A stretch of DNA of 27,758 nt. It comes from CAKOSP01 sp964369625. GTDB taxonomy: Bacteria > Bacillota_I > Bacilli_A > RF39 > UBA660. The position numbers and the translations under genes were made by a program. The notes under the pieces are model-generated. The model was not told the origin of the DNA. It saw only the letters and a list, made by a program, of their open reading frames with translations, and did not search any database. The stretch is from NCBI GenBank assembly GCA_964369625.1, contig CAYJFC010000018.1, positions 1-27,758 on the forward strand. The letters are read 5' to 3'. Positions 21,365 through 27,758 of this stretch are shown here, piece after piece (within the stretch, counting starts at the first letter, position 1; every line of letters starts with the position of its first letter).

Positions 21365-23888
21365 ATTTAATTAGATTAGCTAATTCTTCTTTTTCCTTGT
21401 TTAAATCTTCTTTTTCTTTTAAAACTAAATTTTGTGGAGCTTTTGCTAAGTAGTTTTCATTCCCTAATAACTTTTCTCTTCTAATTATACTATTTCTAAG
21501 AGATTCTATATGTTTTTGTTTAAGTTCTTTTTCTTCTTCTGTTTCTTCTTTCTCAAAATAAATAGTCATACTATAATTTTTAGTAAATACTTCAAAAGTC
21601 TTAGTGTTTAATTTATCTGATATAAGATTATTTTCTAATTTTAACAATTTATTTATTAGGTCATAGTCATTATTATTATTAATTTTAACTTTAAATTCTT
21701 TTGTTATTTTATTTTCTAATTTGATATTTCTAAAACTTTTAACAAATGATATAGTTTCTTCGATAATTTGTTCTTCTTTATCAAAAATTAATGAGTTATT
21801 AACTATCGGATAGTCACTAATCATAATAGATTCACTTTTAGTAAGTGGCATCATTTGATATATTTCTTCTGTAATAAAAGGAGTAAAAGGGTGCATTAAT
21901 TTTAATATTTTATCTAATACATATAAAAGTGTGCTCTTAGTTGAATTTTTTTCTAAACTAAATTTACTCATTTCAATATAATTATCACAAAAATCAGACC
22001 ATATAAAATTATATAACGTTGATCCAACAATATTAAAATCATATTTTTCCATATTTTTAGTTACTTGCTCTATTGTTTTATTTAATTTACTTAAAATCCA
22101 TCTATCTTTATTTTCTAAGTCTACTAATTTTATTTCTTTAACATCTGATGTATTCATCAGCACATATCTAGATGCATTCCATAATTTATTTAAAAAATTC
22201 CATGAAGAAGCAACTTTGTCTGCATCATATCTTAAATCCATTCCAGGGGCACTATTAGTTGTTAAAAATAATCTAAGTGCATCTGTTCCGTATTCATCAA
22301 TAACATCCATAGGGTCGATTCCATTACCTAAACTTTTAGACATTTTTCTTCCATCTTTATCCCTTATTAAACCATGAATTAAACAATCTTTAAAAGGTCT
22401 TTGATTAGTAAAGTGTAACCCTTGAAAAGTCATTCTATTAACCCAAAAAGGAATAATATCATATCCAGTTACTAATACATTATTTGGATAATATCTTTTA
22501 TAATCATCAGTTTCATTTGGCCACCCTAATGTGCTAAAAGGCCAAAGTGCTGATGAAAACCAAGTATCAAGAACATCACAGTCTTGCTGCCAGCCCGCTT
22601 CCTCTGGAGCAACTTCTCCTACATATATTTCACTTCCCTTATACCACGCAGGAATTCTATGACCCCACCATAATTGTCTAGATATACACCAATCATAAGT
22701 TATTTCCATCCAGTGATTCATTGTTTTTTCAAATCTTTCTGGAACAAAGTTAACTTTTTTATTTTCTTGTTTTTGGTTTGAAAGTACTCTATCTGCAAGT
22801 GGTCTCATTTTAACAAACCATTGTTTTGAAAGATATGGCTCTACTACTGCATTAGTTCTTTCTGAATGTCCTACACTATGCACCATTTCTTCTATTTTAA
22901 TTAAAATGTTATCCTCTTTTAATTTTTCTATTAACTTATTTCTAGCAACAAATCTATCTAAACCACAAAACTCTAAAGCATTTTCATTCATTGTTCCATT
23001 AGCATTTATACATACTACTCTATCTAAATTGTGTCTATTTCCTACTTCAAAATCATTTTGGTCATGAGCTGGTGTTATTTTAACAACACCAGTACCAAAT
23101 TCTGGATCTGCATGTTTATCTCCTACTACAGGTATTTTTTTACCAGATACTGGCAATATAACGTATTTACCGATTAAATCTTTGTATCTATCGTCATCTG
23201 GATTAACAGCAACTGCAGTATCTCCAAATAAAGTTTCAGGCCTAGTTGTAGCTACTTCTAAATAGTCATCTTTTCCATCTATCATATATTTTAAATGATA
23301 AAAAGCGCCTTTTACATCTTTATATATTACTTCTTCATTAGATAATGCAGTCATAGCTTCTGGATCCCAGTTAATAATGCGCTCTCCTCTATAAATTAAA
23401 CCTTCATTATATAATTGAGTAAACACTTTATTTACTGTTTTATTTAGATTTTCATCTAATGTAAATCTTTCCTTAGAATAACATAAAGATAATCCAAGTT
23501 TTGCCCACTGTGATCTAATATTTTCTGAATATTCTTTTTTCCAATCCCATGCAATATCAAGCCATTTATTTCTATCCATCTCTCTTGGATTAATTCCTTC
23601 ACTTTTAAGTTTAGCATCTACTTTTGCTTGAGTTGCAATACCAGCATGATCCATACCCGCAAGCCACATTGCATCATACCCTTGCATTCTTTTAAATCTT
23701 ATTAGAATATCTTGAAGGGCTCCATCCCAAGCATGCCCTAAATGAAGTTTTCCAGTTACATTCGGAGGAGGCAGAACTATTGCATACGGTTCTTTCTCCT
23801 TTTTATCAGCTTCAAAATAATTATTTTGTAGCCAAAATTCATATTTATTTTCCTCTACTATTTTATGATTATATTTTGTCTCTAACAT
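21363..23888 (-). CDS. valS: Valyl-tRNA synthetase
   Basis: The 841-aa class I enzyme charges tRNA-Val. Signature PPPNVTGKLHLGHAW (40-54) holds the HIGH-type HLGH. The editing domain includes TTRPETLFGDTAVAV. WFSSALWPFSTLGWP and GRKMSKSLGNG with KMSKS at 515-519 complete the catalytic core. An anticodon-binding domain (about 600-760) and a C-terminal coiled coil (about 775-841, Glu/Lys-rich) follow. Length is slightly short for ValS. It lies 2 nt after the HD gene and is controlled by the upstream T-box. Confidence 0.97.
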   Translation of the reverse strand: MLETKYNHKIVEENKYEFWLQNNYFEADKKEKEPYAIVLPPPNVTGKLHLGHAWDGALQDILIRFKRMQGYDAMWLAGMDHAGIATQAKVDAKLKSEGINPREMDRNKWLDIAWDWKKEYSENIRSQWAKLGLSLCYSKERFTLDENLNKTVNKVFTQLYNEGLIYRGERIINWDPEAMTALSNEEVIYKDVKGAFYHLKYMIDGKDDYLEVATTRPETLFGDTAVAVNPDDDRYKDLIGKYVILPVSGKKIPVVGDKHADPEFGTGVVKITPAHDQNDFEVGNRHNLDRVVCINANGTMNENALEFCGLDRFVARNKLIEKLKEDNILIKIEEMVHSVGHSERTNAVVEPYLSKQWFVKMRPLADRVLSNQKQENKKVNFVPERFEKTMNHWMEITYDWCISRQLWWGHRIPAWYKGSEIYVGEVAPEEAGWQQDCDVLDTWFSSALWPFSTLGWPNETDDYKRYYPNNVLVTGYDIIPFWVNRMTFQGLHFTNQRPFKDCLIHGLIRDKDGRKMSKSLGNGIDPMDVIDEYGTDALRLFLTTNSAPGMDLRYDADKVASSWNFLNKLWNASRYVLMNTSDVKEIKLVDLENKDRWILSKLNKTIEQVTKNMEKYDFNIVGSTLYNFIWSDFCDNYIEMSKFSLEKNSTKSTLLYVLDKILKLMHPFTPFITEEIYQMMPLTKSESIMISDYPIVNNSLIFDKEEQIIEETISFVKSFRNIKLENKITKEFKVKINNNNDYDLINKLLKLENNLISDKLNTKTFEVFTKNYSMTIYFEKEETEEEKELKQKHIESLRNSIIRREKLLGNENYLAKAPQNLVLKEKEDLNKEKEELANLIK

Positions 23889-23890
23889 AA

Positions 23891-24592
23891 TTAATTCATC
23901 CTTTCTAAATCATCTTTTATTATTTTTATTATTTCATCAAATTTATTATTAAATCTTGATAAAATTTTATTATATTCCTCTTTTAACTCTAAAAAAACTT
24001 CTTTAAAATTAATATCATATAGATAAGCTAGTAAACAAGCCCACTGTTCATTAATATTATTTACATCTTTATAATCCACTAAAGTTTTGTTTCTAAAAGC
24101 ATTTACTACTTTTTCACTTATTATATCGTTAGTAATGTCACTTGTTACATCATTAACACAATTTTTGAAAATAACTAATTTGTCAATATCTCTAATTAAT
24201 TTAGCAAAAAACAAATATCTTTCGTCACTTGTTTTTTCTATATTTTTTTTATTATGATTTACAATAGCAAATTTTATTAAATCATAATCTTCTTCATTAG
24301 ACCAAAAAAATTCAATATATTTTTCGTCAAAGAGTATAACCGCAGAATAGTCAGCATGATCCATAGTTTTTAAATCTTCAAACGAATCATACAATTCTAA
24401 TTGTTTAAATCTGCCAAAATCATGTAATAACCCTATTAATGTAGCCAACTTTTTGTCAGTTTGCGAAAGTTTTAATATATCACAATATTTTTCCATCACT
24501 TCCATAACCTCAATAGAATGTAGATATTTGTGTTTTATTTTTGGATTGTTCATATCAAAATTTTCTAAATATTTATCAAATGTTTCTTTCAT
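23891..24592 (-). CDS. HD-domain phosphohydrolase-like protein in the valS unit
   Basis: The start at 24592 gives 233 aa (MKETFDKYLENF) behind SD AAAGGAG; the longer in-frame extension upstream runs through the T-box terminator hairpin and is rejected. The HD metal site is visible: His25 (KYLHSIEV), His57-Asp58 (GLLHDFGRF), His79 (MDHADYSAVIL), His113 (IVNHN) and Asp135/Asp137 (IRDIDKLV). HD proteins hydrolyse phosphomonoesters or nucleotides; the substrate cannot be told. No membrane helix is present. It lies 2 nt before valS on the same T-box-controlled message, suggesting a role tied to charged-tRNA status or nucleotide metabolism, which is inference. Confidence 0.85.
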   Translation of the reverse strand: MKETFDKYLENFDMNNPKIKHKYLHSIEVMEVMEKYCDILKLSQTDKKLATLIGLLHDFGRFKQLELYDSFEDLKTMDHADYSAVILFDEKYIEFFWSNEEDYDLIKFAIVNHNKKNIEKTSDERYLFFAKLIRDIDKLVIFKNCVNDVTSDITNDIISEKVVNAFRNKTLVDYKDVNNINEQWACLLAYLYDINFKEVFLELKEEYNKILSRFNNKFDEIIKIIKDDLERMN

Positions 24593-24603
24593 AATACTCC
24601 TTT

Positions 24604-24799
24604 TTTTCAAAATAAAAAGATGATACCAAAGGGCGAGTAAAACTCGCGGTACCACCTTATTTTTAACTTAATGAACATAACGCTTTTCTTGCGATTTAAA
24701 CTAAATTTGCAACCTTCAAATATTTTTAATATTAGTTTTCACCAAACACTAACTCTCTAAAAATACAAATATTTTACTCCTCAAATATCGCTGTTTAAC
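24604..24799 (-). promoter_or_regulatory. T-box riboswitch, valine specific, controlling the HD-valS unit
   Basis: The minus-strand leader has a stem I with AGTA (about 24778-24775), AGAGAG (24742-24737 region) and a GGTGAAA apical segment, then GAAGGTTGC on the return strand (24717-24709) where a GTT valine codon (24713-24711) fits the specifier position. The invariant T-box AAGGTGGTACCGCG spans 24645-24658. Uncharged tRNA-Val would pair with the specifier and T-box and favour the antiterminator. Valine identity rests on the GTT codon and the valS gene downstream. Confidence 0.9.
24608..24653 (-). terminator. T-box leader terminator
   Basis: GGTACC-CGCGAGT pairs with ACTCGC...GGTATC (24622-24653, with one G-U and a small bulge), followed by a T-rich run on the minus strand. 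Its 5' part overlaps the T-box sequence, as expected for the antiterminator switch. Confidence 0.85.
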
Positions 24800-24805
24800 A
24801 AATTA

Positions 24806-24834
24806 ATTTTATCAAATAAATAATTATATATCAA
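24806..24834 (-). promoter_or_regulatory. Sigma-A promoter of the T-box leader
   Basis: On the minus strand, -35 TTGATA (24829-24834, inside the last codons of the upstream gene), 17-bp spacer, -10 TAAAAT (24806-24811). Confidence 0.6.
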
Positions 24835-25663
24835 GTATTTTATTATTTATATATATTTTTTCATCTTCGAATTTAAAAGTTTTATCTGCTATATTTTCTC
24901 TATAAATGTAATTATCTTCAAAATCTTCATATATATACAAATAATCTTTATCATCAATTAAGGCGTGTAAGCCATTTGCATTATAATACTCCAAAAAATC
25001 ATATGCCCATAAATATTCTAGACCATCATAGTCATATATCTTAACATAATTATTAATTAAACCTATTGATATATCTTCATCAAAATAATTAATTTCATCA
25101 TATTTTTTACTTCTAATACCATTATTTTCATTTATAACATAATATTCATCATTTGTATTTGCAGATATAATATTTCCATCATATATATCAGTTTCTTTAT
25201 TGTAAAATAGATCTAAAGATTCATATTCAAACGGCACTTTAACAGCCATAATATCAGTGTTAAAAGCCCCCCACTTATTATTAACTGATGCTAGTAAATA
25301 ATTATTACTAACAACTAAATCATTATATTTCACTTCATCTAAAACTGCTATTTGTCTTTGCGAAACCACATCGTAAAGAATAATTTTTTCTAAATCATTA
25401 ATAAAAGCATATGAACCATATAAAAGTGGCAAATTATCTTTATCTTTAACTCCCGTGCAATTTTCGCTTTCACATAGATATGTCCCAACTAAAGATTCAT
25501 TATCGTAATAATATAAACTTCCTTCAAAATAGTGATCTTTGTTGGGATTAGTAATTACGCTAATCCCAAATATTTGTACCACCGCTCCATAAACTAGCAT
25601 TAAACTAGAAATACCTAGAAGAACTACTATTACAACAAACAAAGTTTTTGTTTGTCCGTTCAT
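24824..25663 (-). CDS. Membrane-anchored WG-repeat-like protein, short paralogue (279 aa)
   Basis: A short N-terminus leads to one membrane helix (about 8-33), then an extracytoplasmic domain. Residues 46-75 (FEGSLYYYDNESLVGTYLCESENC, Cys64 and Cys69) match the paired-cysteine motif found twice in the 670-aa neighbour. It is followed by GSYAFINDLEKIILYDVV, NNKWGAFNTD (WG at 131-132) and VPFEYESLDLF (143-153), in the same order as in the neighbour. The C-terminal 100 residues have more degenerate beta repeats rich in Tyr, Asp and Asn. Its ATG overlaps the stop of the 670-aa gene (TAATG), so the two are translationally coupled. No catalytic motif is seen; function is unknown, perhaps a cell-surface scaffold or sensor. 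Confidence 0.8.
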   Translation of the reverse strand: MNGQTKTLFVVIVVLLGISSLMLVYGAVVQIFGISVITNPNKDHYFEGSLYYYDNESLVGTYLCESENCTGVKDKDNLPLLYGSYAFINDLEKIILYDVVSQRQIAVLDEVKYNDLVVSNNYLLASVNNKWGAFNTDIMAVKVPFEYESLDLFYNKETDIYDGNIISANTNDEYYVINENNGIRSKKYDEINYFDEDISIGLINNYVKIYDYDGLEYLWAYDFLEYYNANGLHALIDDKDYLYIYEDFEDNYIYRENIADKTFKFEDEKIYINNKILDI

Positions 25664-27675
25664 TATTTTTCATCTCCATTTACATCAAAATTATAAGTTT
25701 CTATTACTTTATCTGATTCATTCAAAAATTCTATTTTGAAGCCTGATGAACCATTATCAGTAAATTTAATATCATCACTAGTAGCTGGTAACGTAATACT
25801 TAAAATATTATTTTTTCCACTAGTATATTTATAAACTTCTATTTCATTTTGATCTGTAATTCCCATAAATATACTTTGCCCTAATTTAATATTTTTTAAA
25901 GCATCACTTATTATAGTACCACTTACTGAATATACTAAAAATTTTCCATCTGAAGATTTAACTTTCATGTATCCAGATACATAATCTATTATTTCACTTT
26001 TAATAGTAGTATCTTCTGTTGGATTTTCTCCATCACTACTATATAAATCATATTCACCGCTACTTGTTTTAGCAACATATCCATCATTTAATTTTTCAAT
26101 AGATTCATATTCAAAAGCAATAAATTTACTAATAGAACTTCCATTTAATTTAAATATACCAGCCTCACTTGTTTTATTTATAGCCATTACAAGTAAATCA
26201 GAGCTAGTTGCAGTTACTATTTTATTTTCACTGTTATAATAACCAACATCTACTTTAGTATATGGCGCAACTATTTTATCACTTATGTAATTATATAAAT
26301 TTATAACACTTCCATCTTTAATAAAGGCAAGTGAATTATTATATATTGGAATTAAACCTAAAGTATCTTTAGAATTATCTCTATTAAGTAATTTTGATTC
26401 GGTTGCTATAAAGCAATTATCAAAACCTGTCGATGATTCATTAATTGTGTTTTTAGTCTCGCATTCATAGCTACCAGCTAAATTTTCTTTATTTGAATCA
26501 CTATATATATATATAATTCCATCAATATAATTTACATATTCATAATTACTATTTATAGTAGCTTCATATAAATTTAATGTTTTAGTTTTTTCTTCAATAG
26601 TTATAAGCACTTCACCTGCAACTTCATAGTTACTAGTATAACTTACTGAACTTGAAACTGTTTGATAATCACTGCTCATTACCACTTGTTTTACATGATT
26701 ATTGCCTGTAACTACAATACCTTCTTCATTTATTTTAGTTCCATTATTTGCTCTTAAATATAGTTTATTATCATTAATTATTTCAACATAGTTATTTTTA
26801 ACTATAATAAAATCTTTAGAATCTTCAATTATTTTTTCATTCATATAATTAACTAAATTATATGAATCATTGTTTTTTACAATTATTAAAGATTCATCAT
26901 TATAACTAGATATTTCACTACTAATTGTAGCTAAAACATTACCATCGATATTTACGATTCCATATGAACCATCTTGCTCAAAAGCTAGATTAGTAGCATT
27001 CTCATATAGGCCTAAGTAATCGTATTCAAATTCTAATTTAACTTCAATAGTTTCACTTGTTAAATTTATAAGTCCATATTTATTTGTTTCATCTTGAACT
27101 ATTAATCCATTATCTATATATTTTTTAACATTTTTATATTCACCTAAAAATTCATTTATTTTGATATCATATAATTTTATTAGGTATTCTTCTTCATTTG
27201 AATCAATAATAAAAACATATTTATCTTCATATATTGGTAAATCAAAAGTTATTAATTTATCATCACTATCATCAAGAATATATTTTGTATTTGATAATTT
27301 ATCTTCTTGATTATATTTAGCTACCCTACATAAATTTTCATCTTTATTTTCACACTCATATGAACCAATTTCTAAATCATTATCATCTAAAAATATTAAA
27401 GTTCCATTTTCATAACGATAATTACTCATTTGTATTACTATATCTTCACTTTCATTAGTTTTTGCTTTTTCCGATTTAGAAAAAACAAAGAAATACAATA
27501 TAACCATTGTAGCAATTATTAAAACAAATACAATTGCTCCTATTAAAATTATTTTTTGATTTTTAGTTAAATTTTTAAAACTAAATTTCTTCTTTGGCTT
27601 TTTTACTTCTACTTTTTCTTCTTTTATTTCAGATTCTTCATTTTCAAGTATCTCTTTTTCTTCGTTATTATCCAT
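25663..27675 (-). CDS. Membrane-anchored WG-repeat-like protein, two modules (670 aa)
   Basis: The start at 27675 (MDNNEEKEIL) lies 9 nt after a GGGAG SD; an ATG three codons earlier abuts the SD and is rejected. A charged cytoplasmic segment (1-40, Glu- then Lys-rich) precedes one membrane helix (about 42-65) and a roughly 600-residue extracytoplasmic beta-rich region. Two related modules are visible: residues 88-245 with GSYECE and Cys108/Cys116, NKYGLINL and LEFEYDYLGL; and residues 381-530 with GSYECE and Cys405/Cys421, LAFIKDGSVINLYNY, and FEYESIEKL. The repeats resemble the WG/KWG class (YG or WG followed by I-N and FEYD). The organisation suggests a beta-propeller-like surface protein. 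Function is unknown. It forms an operon with the 279-aa paralogue. Confidence 0.82.
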   Translation of the reverse strand: MDNNEEKEILENEESEIKEEKVEVKKPKKKFSFKNLTKNQKIILIGAIVFVLIIATMVILYFFVFSKSEKAKTNESEDIVIQMSNYRYENGTLIFLDDNDLEIGSYECENKDENLCRVAKYNQEDKLSNTKYILDDSDDKLITFDLPIYEDKYVFIIDSNEEEYLIKLYDIKINEFLGEYKNVKKYIDNGLIVQDETNKYGLINLTSETIEVKLEFEYDYLGLYENATNLAFEQDGSYGIVNIDGNVLATISSEISSYNDESLIIVKNNDSYNLVNYMNEKIIEDSKDFIIVKNNYVEIINDNKLYLRANNGTKINEEGIVVTGNNHVKQVVMSSDYQTVSSSVSYTSNYEVAGEVLITIEEKTKTLNLYEATINSNYEYVNYIDGIIYIYSDSNKENLAGSYECETKNTINESSTGFDNCFIATESKLLNRDNSKDTLGLIPIYNNSLAFIKDGSVINLYNYISDKIVAPYTKVDVGYYNSENKIVTATSSDLLVMAINKTSEAGIFKLNGSSISKFIAFEYESIEKLNDGYVAKTSSGEYDLYSSDGENPTEDTTIKSEIIDYVSGYMKVKSSDGKFLVYSVSGTIISDALKNIKLGQSIFMGITDQNEIEVYKYTSGKNNILSITLPATSDDIKFTDNGSSGFKIEFLNESDKVIETYNFDVNGDEK

Positions 27676-27758
27676 AATATACATCTCCCATTATCTTAAT
27701 AATAACATAGATTATATATTATTTAAATATTTAATTAACTAGTGTTTACATAAAAAAA

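Noticed and set aside
24593..24655. In-frame extension of the HD protein (MVPRVLLAL...)
   Set aside because: This stretch is the T-box and terminator hairpin; an SD is found only before the ATG at 24592.
1..27758. CRISPR array, insertion sequence, prophage or toxin-antitoxin module
   Set aside because: No regularly spaced repeats, transposase, integrase, capsid or tail gene, terminal inverted repeats or recognised toxin pair are visible.
1..27758. Mycoplasma-type code with TGA as tryptophan
   Set aside because: TGA terminates the VanZ-family gene (19339-19341) and tryptophans in conserved motifs are TGG.

Overview
This is a very AT-rich bacterial chromosome segment from a low-GC Gram-positive (Bacillota, Bacilli-like) organism. 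Evidence: Bacillus-type gene order in two clusters, a T-box riboswitch, a TrhP/TrmR tRNA-modification set, Gram-positive DgkA, RecO, YqzL, IreB and YqfC/D, and sporulation-type genes. The code is the standard bacterial one: the VanZ-family gene ends in TGA (19339-19341), which argues against a Mycoplasma-type code. I infer an uncultured, probably host-associated Bacilli lineage; no species can be named. Almost everything is on the minus strand. No IS element, prophage, CRISPR array or rRNA is visible.

Layout, left to right. 1-844: 3'-truncated surface protein. 966-1142: tiny plus-strand membrane protein, convergent with a spoVID-like/ysxE-like spore morphogenesis pair (1104-2598). 2657-6312: murF and lon. 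6420-7667: trigger factor, as its own transcription unit. 7746-12768: the cluster ireB-ruvX-yrzB-mltG-trmR-trhP1-trhP2-greA, in the order of the B. subtilis yrzL-greA region but without udk. 12888-13056: tRNA-Ile(CAU) and tRNA-Leu(UAG), divergent from a plus-strand dacA-like carboxypeptidase (13149-14339). 14360-14782: an unrecognised 140-aa gene with a perfect consensus promoter. 14932-16689: a 585-aa exported protein whose C-terminus resembles formylglycine-enzyme/C-type-lectin folds. 16755-21318: yqfC-yqfD-vanZ-ybeY-dgkA-era-yqzL-recO, the B. subtilis order with a VanZ-family gene where phoH and yqfF would be. 21363-24799: T-box leader, HD-domain protein and valS. 24824-27675: two overlapping genes for related membrane-anchored WG-repeat-like proteins.

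The window is mostly housekeeping: wall synthesis (MurF, MltG, DacA, DgkA, IreB), protein folding and turnover (Tig, Lon), tRNA charging and wobble modification (ValS, TrhP/TrmR), and ribosome and DNA maintenance (Era, YbeY, RecO, RuvX). The least explained parts are the two WG-like proteins that share a paired-cysteine module, the two surface proteins, the HD protein under T-box control, the 140-aa orphan and the 58-aa membrane protein. Promoters are mostly clear sigma-A types with 17-bp spacers and unusually short leaders. Terminators are AT-rich hairpins followed by T runs.
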